A stretch of DNA of 64,000 bases from Eimeria necatrix (Eukaryota; Apicomplexa; Conoidasida; Eucoccidiorida; Eimeriidae): contig NW_013654402.1 of the NCBI RefSeq assembly GCF_000499385.1, positions 62,001 to 126,000 of the forward strand. The letters run 5' to 3'. The notes beneath the pieces were generated by a model that was not told the origin of the DNA, did no database searches, and saw only the letters and a list, made by a program, of their open reading frames with translations. The translations under genes and the position numbers were made by a program. The first letter of the stretch is position 1. Every line of letters begins with the position of its first letter. Below are positions 11,301 through 24,951 of the stretch, in pieces.

Positions 11301-14300
11301 ATGCTGAACTATCGCAGGGATCCTGAGCTGTGGATAGAAAATCCGTTTTTGAGTTTGAGCTATTAGCAGCAAGCAATTTGGATGAACTGCGACACAGAAT
11401 GCACAACGGCACTGCCGTGGATCTATCACATACAGAAATCGGCTCTGCCTACATATTGCTGATCAGAGCTAAAGAGCACCGGATAGCAATAAAGGACTAA
11501 AGCGAAACGGTGAACATCGTGGCTGCTACTGCCAGTCGATGATCCACGTGGCCACGAGTGTGCGGGTGGTTATTTGGTTGGGAGGGAGCGCCCAAAACCA
11601 AGCATCCCACCACAAAGTACTGAAACACAAAGCGTTTACCTTTAGGAAACTGAGGAGAGGCTGTGGGCTGGCAAACTGATTGTCATGGATCCGAGGCAGA
11701 CGTATTGCTGAGCGTTATGCTGGAGCGTGACAGTAGCCTGGTAAGGTTACGTAATCACAATAAACTTCCCCCAAACGCTTGCTCACTATCTAAGATAAAC
11801 AGGTACGAGTATTGAGTGGCTGCTAGTTTGATTTAGGGCTCAGTACTTGAGGCTACCAGTGACCCTGCAGCAAATGGGGAATCCTTGCACGTAGAGTCCA
11901 GCTTTACCCTCTGCATGTCTCTTCTGTTCTGGCTGCGTAGGTTCGTGCCTATAGCTTCCCGCCTAAGAAGCCGTAAAAATAGTGAAAAGCTACAGACAAC
12001 ACCGCTGCAAGTGCGTTTTCCGAGGGAATATCTGCCTCTGCCACATACGTCTCCATCGTGGTATGGGCATACTGTGGAAATCAGTGCTTCTTGCCAGCTC
12101 AACTCGCTGGGCAGATCACACTAGGCCTGATCGCCGGAGCACCAAGGCCCCTTGAATAATGCTTGCTTCCAGTTACCGAGCAAGCCTGCACATTCTGAAT
12201 TATATGAACCCGAAAGTCATTTCTGGTCTGCATTGTAGAGTTTTGCACTACACGGCATGATAAGAAGCCATAAACCGGGTTTAGTGTTATGTCGATGTTT
12301 AAAGGCTCCTAGCAACTCAGTTCAACTTTATGCTTGCAAGAACCAAGCTATTCTTCTCGGCATTCGTTAATCGCGATGAATATGTGTTCCTAGGATAACC
12401 TATGTAGAGGAAAACATAGGAGCCAAGCTACGCTTGGTACGCTTGAAATGAGGGGTGCGCCGTAGCCTATGCGTCTCGAGCTTCGTGCTTAGAAACGCCA
12501 GCTCACAAGCAAACACATTTTAGGTCCTCGGGAGGATGCGCGCCTTAAAACTGTTATATATTCTTCTGTAACAGACAGTCCATAAGGCACGCAGATAGAC
12601 TGCACCGGAGATCTGCATATAATGAGCACGCAGCTTGAACCACACCGCCCACCAAAGAAAAGCTGAAACCCAAATGTAAAGGCTTTCAAAGGCTGCATAA
12701 TAGACGGAACCATCCGGCTGTACCCTGCTTCTCTTGAGACGGTTGCACAACTCCAAGCCAGATGCTTTTCGTTTAGTAATTGGCCACCGGGTTAATTCTG
12801 GAGGCATTTTTGAGTTGCTGAAGGAGTTTGAAACAAAAATGCAGATGCAGCTCAAGACATTTCTAGGCCTTATCCGGTGCAACCGTGAGGCGGTAGAGTA
12901 CCAGCTATTAACTTCCTGAAGTCCGAACACTTCAAGAGCACAGGAAATATAAACGACGAGAAGCAACTGGAGCACAATTTTCGCTGTAGGCTCCGTATCC
13001 CATTTTGGATTACTGTGTTAGAACATCACACAAAGTATCGAAGCATACAGGGGTCAAGAGACTTGCTCTATTCAAGGTCCAGCAGCCAAGAGCTGCCCAA
13101 CGGCTATTGCCCGTTCTTTGCATGCACACGCACTTTACAGACAAAACGTCGTAGGTCGACGCAAGCCTGCCCAGGCATACTATCTTATCGTCCGTCAGTA
13201 TCCACTAAACTCTCCCCTTTGGAAGTGGCTGTTTTAGTTGGGCAAATTGTTTGGCACGTAAATATCGAAAAAGAGAAGTCTTTGGCTGATGCAGTGCCCC
13301 TCGCCTCGCCGGTTTGCCTCTTCTCGCCGGGTCCAGAACAGCGTAGTCGTTGGCCAGCCAAAATGTAATGTTCTTATAGTTAAGCGGGCTGACGAAACGA
13401 GTTGCGTTGTAACCTGTGGAATACAGCGAAAATGAGAGTATTGGGCCAAAAATTCTTGTAAGAAATGGCTTGAATTGGTGAAGCAAACGCCGCGCAGCGG
13501 CTGGACGACCTTTCCAACTCATAATATCGAGCTACGACTACGTGATAATTCATATGGCTACCGTATACACTGAGTGAGGTATGCAATGAAGGCGTCACGA
13601 AGCGAGGGCCAGCAAACTGCGTGCCGGTGCCTACTGTCCGTCGTGGCTGGCGTTTGCTGCGACGGCTTCGCTACTGCAGCAAGAGTTTTAAACTAAAGAA
13701 CCCCTTTAATCTTTATTTTTAGAGGAGTTATGCAGACTCTCCCCTGCGCCATCAACGCCGAGCTCATATTAGCTTCACCTGTATTTGTAGCTGTTTTACC
13801 TGCGACGGCAGAAGCCTCAGGCTCAAATTTAGTGTAGGCATAGACGAGAGCGCCCATCAGTACCGATGATGTGCTGACTGAACCGCATAGATTGTCACTC
13901 AGCCTACATGCTCAGTAGGTCTCCAGGGCCTTAAGGGCCCTGGAAGCCTGCTGGCTTACGGCGACTGGGCCCTAACTTAGGGAAACATCTCTTGCACTTT
14001 TGTTCCCTTGTCAAGCTGAAAAGAAAATGGGACAAACCTGGCTGGTTCGTGGAACAATATTTCCCTCATTTCCGTCGTTCTGGCTTCTAAATTGTCTAGC
14101 GTGCGTTTTGTGCAAACGAGATGATTACAAAGTGCATGAGCCACCCAGCTTATTTTAGACAAGTAAACTATGTTTGTTTTCAATGAAATAGAAGGCAACC
14201 TGGGGAAAAATACGAGAGAGCAACTACTGGCTTCCAGTCTCCCGCTTCGTTGCACAGCCGCACTGAGCGAACGCCCACGGACTGGGTGCGCCAGCCCGTG

Positions 14301-15126
14301 ACGATAACGCTCTACCTATACATATATATGCAAATTAAGTTCTTTGGCATGATATTTACGATACATATAAAAGAAAGAGGCGAATGAAAGGGGGAACTGG
14401 TTGTCAAATAGACGATATTTTTACTCATTGCATATCGGGCCAGCGGCGCTCACTGCACTCCGCTTACCTAGTATCGTGGGGAGAGGGAATCCCCGTCTTT
14501 CAGCTCCGTCGCTTTCACCTACCGAGCCTAGGCCTTGCATATTTTTATGCAGTTTGTTTTGTTAGATCGGTAAAAGGAAACTTTTCTCTTTTTTCAAGGG
14601 GAAGGGCGGAGTCTTGCCTTCCTGAAGCCCGGGGCCGCCAGCGATCCGGAACGTAGTAGTAGGCTCTGGTAACGAAGGGCCCAAGTCTGTTATTTATCGC
14701 ACAACCGGAAAAATGTGATTTTCTTATATCTTTAGAAATTAGCTGCGGCAAGACAAGCCCAAGACATTACTTTCATGGATGCGCGCCCCCTTACTGCACC
14801 CTAGAGTGTAAGGACACTGGGATTTGTATGCGCGTGGAGGTACTGCCCACATCACCACCTTATATATTCGAGTAGTTTTATGTAAATTCTGTTCCCCGTA
14901 TTTGCACCCTGCCTTACTAGTGACGGGCCTCGCAGCGTAACAGGGGGCTTGTCGTGCGGGATAATCCAGCGGCGCGTTTGGTGCTTTTAAGGAAACTTTG
15001 AGGCTTTCTTTCTGGTCCCTCTACTTTCGCCTGAGGCCCATTGCGGCGGTCTGTTTGTTTTTTTACGCCGCGAGTAGTCTTGGGATCCCCACCATCTTTC
15101 GTTTGAATTTTGTGACGACTGAGATA
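5345..15126. other. Gene-poor, repeat-poor stretch; no convincing gene
   Basis: No open frame here has family resemblance or coherent splice structure; the longest frames are about 130 codons and look like chance. CAG triplet runs stop near 5.8 kb. Two related copies of an approximately 50-bp sequence lie at 6888-6935 and 8275-8322, both containing GGGCAGGTAGC, GCAGCAG and ACTACAC. A tiny two-exon frame at 6956-7092 is noted separately. Genes made of very small exons, like the one at 37-42 kb, could be hidden here and would be missed by eye. Confidence 0.6.
6888..8322 (+). repeat. Dispersed direct repeat pair of about 50 bp (6888-6935 and 8275-8322)
   Basis: The two segments share GGGCAGGTAGC, CGTAGT, GCAGCAG, GCGCT and ACTACAC in the same order and spacing, at roughly 80 percent identity by eye. 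They are 1.39 kb apart in the same orientation. The sequence between them shows no transposase or reverse-transcriptase frame, so these could be remnants of a dispersed noncoding repeat. Confidence 0.5.
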
Positions 15127-18100
15127 ATGGCCAAGGATTACGACGTCCAAGCACTGCAGCCAAACGCAGGGGCCAACTTATCAGTACCTCTTGACAGGTA
15201 AGACGCTGGCGCAGCCAACATTGCCTTTTCTCTACCAAGAGCTGCAGTGCTATATTTTCCTGTACAACATCTTTTCGGGACTTGGCTTAATTGCTGCTAT
15301 TAGCAGTATCGGGAGCTGAGGGAGCTACTTGTTTTTATCAGGCTCACCAGGTCCTTCATCTCGTCGCGATTATGTGACATTGACAAATAATGCACCATCT
15401 GCGGTGGTGTAATCTGTTACAGTCCGATGTAGGCGTTGTGATGTGTTGCTATCTGTTCCCAGTCTCAACTGTAGCAAGATGAGGTACTCGGGCATCCTTG
15501 GCGACGTGATGGAGAGACTGACAGACAGGGCTGCTACGGCTCCTTGCTCTTTGCAGCTGCTGCATGCACCCCAGCAGCAGCGCACGGCAACGCAGATGAG
15601 CATGCGGCCATCAGCGGCTGGTTCACGGATGCCCAATGTGGGGCCTGCTGATCTCTCCGATGAGCATGGGGAGGAGGTAAGCCTCAGTCCCAGGACAGCC
15701 ACCCGCTGTACCTGTACTGTGCTGTTGTAGGTGTCCGTTGTGGCAGCTTGAGCACCTTCTACTGCAGAAGTAGTGTCCTATCCATGTGAGTGCTTCCTTG
15801 TCTCTCCAGGGCAAGCCCCTTACTGATGAAGAATTCCATGCGGCTGTTGGGGTCGCAGAAAGTCTCCTCGCAGAATGCAGCTCGGCAACAGTGGACAATG
15901 AATGTGGCAGCAGCGGCAGCACCGGCAGCAGCAACACAGACTGCATGCGGGAGGCTGTGGCCAAGGCCTTGCTGCAGCTGCGAGGGGAGAGGACTCAACA
16001 ACAGCCCATAGAAGCCCAAAACTATTCGCTGGCAGAGCAACAGCACTCTCTTGCACACAATCAGCGAAATCCGCATTCTACTATGGCAGGATTATTCAAA
16101 CCAAGGGGAGGAGTGACGGAGCAAGGCGCGTTGTTGCTGCAGCTATTGCAGAAGCTCACCGGTGCATCGGCGGCTGTTTGTGAGCCTTCTCGAATCGCAA
16201 GTGAATTAAGAGAAGCCCATCCGTCGATTGCATCTATGCAGTTTCCAGCGAACAGCTGCGAAGCTGCGCCGGCGCTGGCGTCGGCAGCTGCAACAGGATC
16301 AACGACGAATACTTCTACTGTGACTCATCTTCCCGTTCTTTGTGGCAAGAGCGGACCAGTTGCTGCAAATTCCACGCTTTCAGTTCTCCAGCCACCGAGC
16401 AGCATTAGCAGCGGCCATCAGCAGCACTTACAGGAAGCAGCAGCAATGACTGCCACCGCAGCAGAATCCATAGGGGACCTGCCTTTTGGCCTTGTCGCCA
16501 AGGCAACACAGCCCGGATGCGCGTCGACAGCTTCAGCTGCATCACATGCGCCGCAGCTTTATTCTTTCCTGGAGCTGCAGGAACAGGGGCAGGTGCAGTG
16601 TGGTGATCAGCAACAGTTGCAGAACAAGCAACAGTCCGCTTTGTCACTTGCCTGGATAAACCAGGCGACCCACAGTGATGTAGGTGACTTCCTGTGTCCT
16701 TTAGGAAGCACTGGTTTAGGAAGCACTGGTGGCAGTGCGAGCTCTCAGGGCGGTCAAGGGGCTGGGCCTTCTTCCGTGGCTGCTCTGGGCCTGGCCGACC
16801 GCCGCCTGTCTGCCCCTTCAGGCAGCACGGGTGCCACGCCTCTCACAGTCCCCTCAATGAATGCGCTCGGCATTTGCAGTGCCATTGGCGAACCGCTCAA
16901 GCAACAGAAGCAGCAGCAGGCTCGACAGGTGCCTTCTCACCAGGGTGAAAGGATCAATTCGAGAGCTGAGGAGGGCGAGCGGCTGAAAGCCCTGATTAAT
17001 AGCATGTGGGGCGAAGGAGCAAAGGACATCGTGCCCTTTGGCTTGACGCCGCATGAACTTGCAAGGGACAAGCTAGGAGTAGTGGGCGGTCCGCTTGGGG
17101 CACCTGGTGCAGGGAGAGATTTTTCGCTGGGCGCGCTTGCCGCGATGCCTGCTGATATCAGTGCTTGTAGAGCCGCGACTGAGATCCCTGGCAATTCTGC
17201 AGTTGACCTAGACCGTCTGATTCCCGCAGGAGGCATGCAACCAAAACTGCGGGGGAAGCAGCTGCCGAAAGGAGATGACGGGGATGAGATGGAGGTCGAG
17301 TCCGCAAACCGAAAGCTTGGAGAATTAAGACCTGCATGCTGTTACTTTCTCCTCGGCAAGTGTGAGTTTAGCCACTCCTGTGTCTTCTGGCACCCCCCAC
17401 CTGAAGCCGAGCCATCTCTCGTTGTCTGCAAGTATGGACGGTACGTGCCACCAACGTTTGTGCAGCACGGATTGCAGAAACACCCACAGCAGCTCCGTCA
17501 GCACGGCACGGCCAGATTTTCAGTTTGGTCTCCCGTTTGCATTTTTTTCAGGGTCTGCAACGCCAAACATGGACACCGCGTGTCTTACAAAGAACTGGCT
17601 GCGGTAGTCCATGCATTTGTCCGCCGTTGCCCCCAGCTAGCGCCTGGAGAGTCAGGGCGGCTTTATCATTACCTAAGGGTTTCCCGCTCGCAGCCGCAAC
17701 AACATATGAAGCAGCTCAGTGGTAGACCGCCGCCAACGCTTCCACCATACGTAAGTGCTAGCGCTAGATTTGGCTCGTTCCTGCGTCTCTTTGAAATTAT
17801 GTGCTTTGGGGATGTTTGCGTTGCAGATAATACATCACTTTTACAGGCTCCTCGACAACGTCCAGGGCCGCGATTTGTCGGCCGTCAACTCTGTCTGGCG
17901 TCGAACGTTTGGCGAGCCATTCCCCTACGCAGTGTACGTGTCAAAGTCTATGCAGCGCCATTAATTAGTTTTATTTGGAGCTGGCGGTGGTGTGGCGTAT
18001 CATTCTAGAGCTGGTACGGATGTGGCGTGTCTTTCTAGAAATTTCGGTTCCCCCTGTATGTCCACCGTTGCCTTCATGCCGGGGACACGAGCACCTTTTG

Positions 18101-18515
18101 GTTTGTAGCAGTTTGTTTGAATGTTTGGTCTCTCCTCAGGTTTGGTTTCGAACAGCTGCGAGCGGCCATCGCCTCGATTCCCGGTGTGCAGCTGACAACG
18201 CGAGGGACAAATGTCATCGTCAGCACGCGCAGCAAGGAGCCGAACTCTCATGGGAAGGGCTCGATCCTAAATTCATTGGCTTCGACGGATTCGGTAGTAC
18301 CTCTCAGAAATAAGTACACAGCTCAGGCGATACAGCAAACGGATCCGTGCCGCATGAGTCTTCTTCCCTGTCCACCTCTCTACCACTGCCAGGATCTTAG
18401 CAGCCCCAGCCCCCCAGGCCATGGAGGCCCTCACGCTGCAGCACCCCTCGCTGCCTGCTCTATTGGAGCACAAACACCAGGCCAGCAAAGCCTCCCAGAG
18501 ATTCCCTATAAGTGA
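15127..18515 (+). CDS. CCCH zinc-finger protein with LOTUS-like C-terminal region
   Basis: Six exons with consistent phases: 15127-15197, 15463-15676, 15810-17440, 17552-17750, 17827-17933 and 18140-18515, predicting 865 residues. The start gives MAKDYDVQ. The large middle exon is rich in Gln, Ala, Ser and Gly, with short repeats such as GSTGLGSTGGS. A zinc-finger motif CCYFLLGKCEFSHSCVFWH fits C-x7-C-x5-C-x3-H (CCCH type), which usually binds RNA. The region after it has conserved-looking Cys and His residues (VCNAKHGHRVSY). The end, around SVWRRTFGEPFPYAV and GFEQLRAAIASIPGV, resembles the winged-helix OST-HTH/LOTUS fold. A role in mRNA regulation is inference. The 111-nt intron 17441-17551 is a multiple of three with no in-frame stop, so retention would add 37 residues. 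The gene is convergent with GCN5. Confidence 0.8.
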
Positions 18516-20177
18516 AACACGTCTTACATCTATTCTTATCGAATATGACCATAGCGCCTTAAGGTAGGTTTGTTAGCGCACACATATATCTGTTGTGGGC
18601 GTCGGCTACTTTTTCTTCGTTAACTTCAGCCCTTAGGAAATGTCCGCGCGACAGAGATCCAGGTTCACTTTATTTTTAATGCCCCGCTGTATATGAACGA
18701 GACACCAGTCTTTCATTTCATATTTGTTTTCAGCTCGTGTTTAGTAGTCTTACCGCAGCCCTGAAAACAGGAATTCTTGTATTTTCGGTCCACCCACTTG
18801 TTTTGTATACTAATCCCCCGTGCTGCTGGCGGTCCTTGTGCCATGTCTTCAAATCCAATTAATCTTACAAGGTGCACTGTAGGGAAGGCGCCTTTTATTG
18901 CTCTGCGTGGGACAGCGAGTTGTCAGCCTACATGAAAATTAGTACTTGTACATCGTCAAGTTGTTGCTGTGCTTGAGGAGAATTACAAAGACATGCCACG
19001 CCCTTGTGAACCTCGTCCTCGAGACGTCGAGCTGTTTAGAGGCACTCGTGTTTGTTTTAATTTTATCTCTTTGAAGGTCAGTTGATCTTTGAGGAGCCGG
19101 CTGGTCGATGTGTTTCTTCTTGAAGTGCATTTGCTCATCAGCCATTCCTTGGAGCTCATGAGCTAATTCTCCATAGCTGTTTCAACTGTTTGCATGCGTA
19201 CAAAGTAATATGTTTTGCCCGGACTGAGGGTGCAGAACCCCTGCTACCTTGGCATACCAACCAATTTGATGTGTTATTTTTGCTGTGGACTGCTTGGGTA
19301 CTCGCGACAGGGAGGTGGAGACCCGCCGTAGGCTTAGTGTGTATTCTGTATACTTAGTGCTGCTCCCAGCGGCAGCGGAAACGAGAAAGCGACGGACGTC
19401 TTGCAGAGGAGGCAGTTGAAGATTGTCAGGGAAGAGCGCCTTTGCAAGTTATTGCAGTCACGAGAACACGATATGTAACAAAGCCCTGTGCTCGTAGTAA
19501 CCACTAGCGTGTCCTGGCCACCTGGCTCAGGGGGAATGATTCGTCGGGATCGGTCGCTAGGGGGGCTGGCATGAAGGCGAAAAGAGAGTAAAAGTGGCAC
19601 TTCAAAGCTACATCCGTTACCTTTGAACACACCTAATTCGAGGCCTACAGGGGCACACCGTTGGGTGCGCAGTACCTGCGTGAGAGCTACTGTAAGGGAT
19701 ATAGTACGAACTAAACTTTGACTTCCGAAGCCATCGTTCCAGGTCTAGGTTTCGAAGACCAAAGGACATTTTGCTTGAATATATATTTCTGTGCCTGGAG
19801 GGACCATTACAGCAAAAGCTTAGAGACTGAAGCTCACGCCCTTGTTGAGGCATCCGTCTCTAGCTGGCGATGGAGTACAGGCTATCGCAGTCAATAAAAG
19901 CATTGATTTCTCCAACTACCGTCGGAGGAACTCCGCAAAAACGAACGCCAGCCAGCAATGAACATGCTTGACGGTTTTTCCCACTAAAGTGCATATGCTC
20001 GCTATCTGTCCACCCCGAAAGAAGTTCAATTTCCTTGCTCGCAGCCAAGTGATAGCGATTGCCATCGGACCCAAGCTCCAGAAGATGGTACTATATTAAC
20101 AAAGAACTCTGGATGCCATGCGTTTCTCCGAACGTCATGCGAGGTCTCAGACTCCTCTCAACCACTGGCAGGATCCC
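18516..20177. other. Convergent intergenic region between the CCCH gene and GCN5
   Basis: This 1.66-kb stretch lies between two 3' ends and probably holds both 3' untranslated regions. Frames of up to 98 codons occur on the minus strand at 19334-19630 but show no family resemblance and no supporting splice sites. I see nothing else in it. Confidence 0.6.
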
Positions 20178-22180
<2,003 letters not shown>

Positions 22181-22757
22181 TTTCTGAACGGTATCATTTA
22201 TGTAGGCTGATAAGCAGCCACGCAAAAGATAAGACCCATAGGTCTGCTAGGTTAGATAGCCAACGGCTCGTCCACAAAAGACCAAACGCACGTCGAATCA
22301 CAGAGGGTGAGTTGTAAATTTCTACTGCGGAGGTCCTGCACTACAACAAGCTGTGAGTGTCCACCTCAGGCTTTCTTGAGTCACAACGATCACTTGAAGG
22401 AACGTCTCAGGCGACACAAGCCTTAGTCAGGGCTAGGGTACCTCCAGGGTGGCGTCGTGTGTCGTGACAGACTGAAGAGCTGCACACCTCGCAGCAGGGC
22501 TGAGGCTGGCCTCATCGCACAGTCGGTGGAAAACCGCAGCGCAGCAGAAGCCTAAAGGGCCAGCTGAAATATCTCGCAGAAGGGAGGCACAGCAACAGAG
22601 CAGCAGGGAACGCAGCATCCCCCGGCCAAATACGCAGCTCAACGAGGCTCCTGTTGGCTGTTTCCGCAGTAAGAAATCTCTCCACTCTCTGAAAAAAGGA
22701 ATAACCACCCAGCTCTGAAAAACCAAAACCTTCGAGCGGAACCTAAGGCTACGGAAC

Positions 22758-23623
22758 CTACAGCTTAGGCATATACGGATGACCTGTTGAAGCAATCATA
22801 CGAGAGGGACTTGCGGCTCCGTTTTCAACTGCCAACTCGACATGCTCGGCCTGCTGCGAAGGGATGCGCACGTTAATCTCAGTTTGCCTGTAAAACCCAG
22901 TGTCAACACCAAGATGGTGACTAGACGAACTTGCCTGTAGTTTGTTTCGTAACTCCTGTCTGGAGGCAGCGTGCTGCACCTGGTTCGCTCCTCGGGAGTC
23001 ATGAGCTGTACAGTGTTAAGCGCGGCAGCTACAGCCATCGAGAGCTCCTCAAGGGCCTCTTGCCCTAGCAATCGCCCATCGTGAGGGACCAGCACCAGCA
23101 GTGACCGGCTGTCTATCAACTTCGGCGGCTGTAAAGAAGGGAAAAGCAAGCTCTCCGCTGTTGCACAGTCAGGTCGGCTTGCTGCAGTGGCAGCAGCTGC
23201 AGCAACTCCAGCTGCTGCACCACCGCTGCGGCAGGCTGCAGTCGCCGCCGCAACTCCACCAGCAGCTCGACGACTCGAAGTCCCCGTGGAGTTGCTACTA
23301 CCGGTGTTGCTGTTGGGGTTGCGCTGGTGTAGCATCTGTTGCAACTGATCTAAGTGAGTAAAGGTAAAGGGGGAGGGTGGAGAGGGCTGCTGAGAAGGAA
23401 CCAGAATGGGCTGCAGCACCTCTTTAACGACTCTGTGCACGATGTCCGATATAGATGCCTCAAGCGGCAGAACAGACTTGAATAGCGGCATTCCATTGCT
23501 ACTGCTGCTGTTGCTGCCTCCATGCCCGGCGCTGGGGGGAAACGCCGCTGCCCCTGGGGCATCCAGCATGCCACTGACTGTCGCTGTGAGCCGGGGGGTG
23601 CCCACAGCACTTGACAGCACCAT
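22758..23623 (-). CDS. Unidentified alanine-rich protein, or N-terminal extension of GCN5
   Basis: I do not recognise this protein. Exon 23623-22935 starts with MVLSSAVGTPRL and has a helical segment (ISDIVHRVVKEVLQPIL), a Gln/Ser/Ala low-complexity stretch and LIDSRSLLVLVPHDGRLLG. The frame changes at a very short intron, 22934-22888 (47 nt, GCAAGT...TTTTACAG). After splicing it reads NYRQ-TEINVRIPSQQAEHVEL, which looks far more protein-like than the unspliced frame. It then reaches either a stop at 22758 or a further exon. A leucine-rich frame at 22433-22690 (beginning EWRDFLLRKQP, after a good TTTTTTCAG acceptor) may be that next exon. The same strand, adjacency to GCN5 and the long N-terminal extensions of coccidian GCN5 proteins make the extension model reasonable, but I could not join the frames. 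Confidence 0.5.
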
Positions 23624-24951
23624 GCCTCAGCTGCTGCAACCGCTGGAGAATTCGTGAGCCAGGTTCTATGTATCAAACTGAAGAAGCTGGCAGCTTGCGG
23701 CTATTGGTGTACTGCTCTATATTCCTATTCCCACCCTCTGAAGGTTGCAGCAACGGCAGCAGCTGCAGCCGCTCCTCCGCAGTGCTCCCGTGGTACTCGC
23801 GACTGAGATGCTCGAAAATACCCACGAGGGGGTGCCCTTACAGCGGTAGCTCCACAATATTACAGTAGCCGGTGGGAAAACCCTGTTCACAGCAGCAATT
23901 TAAGCCTTATCTTTGCACTATGCATGCTATTGAAAGCGCCTAGAAGAACATATTCGAAGATTTACGAGGGTCTCTGCATGCAGCAAGCCGCCAAAGGGGG
24001 CTCACTAAGAACGGGTCCTCAGAAGCGGTCTAATGATACACTGTCAATGGGCAAAGAACGCAAAGAAATTGTTTCGTTTGATATATTCAACCGCAGAGAT
24101 TAATCTGATCAATCTGAGAAAGCTCAAGACAAGGGAAAGGCAGAGGAACGGCAAGCACAAAGCACTGCTCCCGCTGAGGCGATGACCCATACGATCATCA
24201 GCTTGAATGAAACCCACTCATTGTTTGCCCAGCAAGTCCGTTGACAGAGGCTTTCATTCCACTAGCTGCTACAGTAACAGTGTCGAGTGGTGCACTGGCG
24301 AGCGAGCTGAAGGCAGTGGGAGTGGGAAGACCAGGAGCAGTCCAAAGCACAGGTTGCAGCAGTGGAGACGAATTGTTCTATGGGCGCATCAGCGATGGAA
24401 TATAAGCGGTCCTTCCGCGTCTCGTGAAGGCTTTGTGCCGCTACTATGGGACATTTTAAATGCGGCTGGCAGAAGCCAAACCTGGTGTTCGTACTGGGGC
24501 AAGTACTGTTCTTTTTGCTGCCCACTGTGTTCACAGACAGAGGTTCTTCAGCGGCAAGCGCAAGGTCTTCAGTGCTGGCAAACTGTAGTCAACGTGTAAC
24601 CTTAGAATATGGTAGTACAAGGCCCTCTGCATTTTTGCTTTGGGCGCAACATAGCCCATGCCTAGGTACAGTAGGGTTATTGGCTGCATCGCACCAGCGC
24701 GAGCAGGAAGAGCACTGGAAATTTTATGGTGGGCCTTGTGCTACAAGAAGATGCCCCAGGCGCGGCAGCAGCGGCCGATCAGGGGAGACTCGACTATGGG
24801 CTCGGAAGGTAGGTGCTGTACATGAGTACTCTAAACGAGCGTTCAGACGATGGTTTCCTCTGGGGCACTGCTAGTGAAATGAGTAGGTAATCAGATGGCA
24901 GTACTAGTAGAAACTGTGTAAGTAGAGTGCGCTGTTGCCCGCCGAAACTCG
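23624..24951. other. Divergent intergenic region between 23623 and the L3 gene
   Basis: This stretch separates two genes read away from each other, so it should hold both promoters and 5' untranslated regions. A plus-strand frame at 24446-24874 could include an upstream exon of the L3 gene (a donor-like AAG|GTAGGT lies near 24807), but I could not support it. No repeat or RNA gene is visible. Confidence 0.5.
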
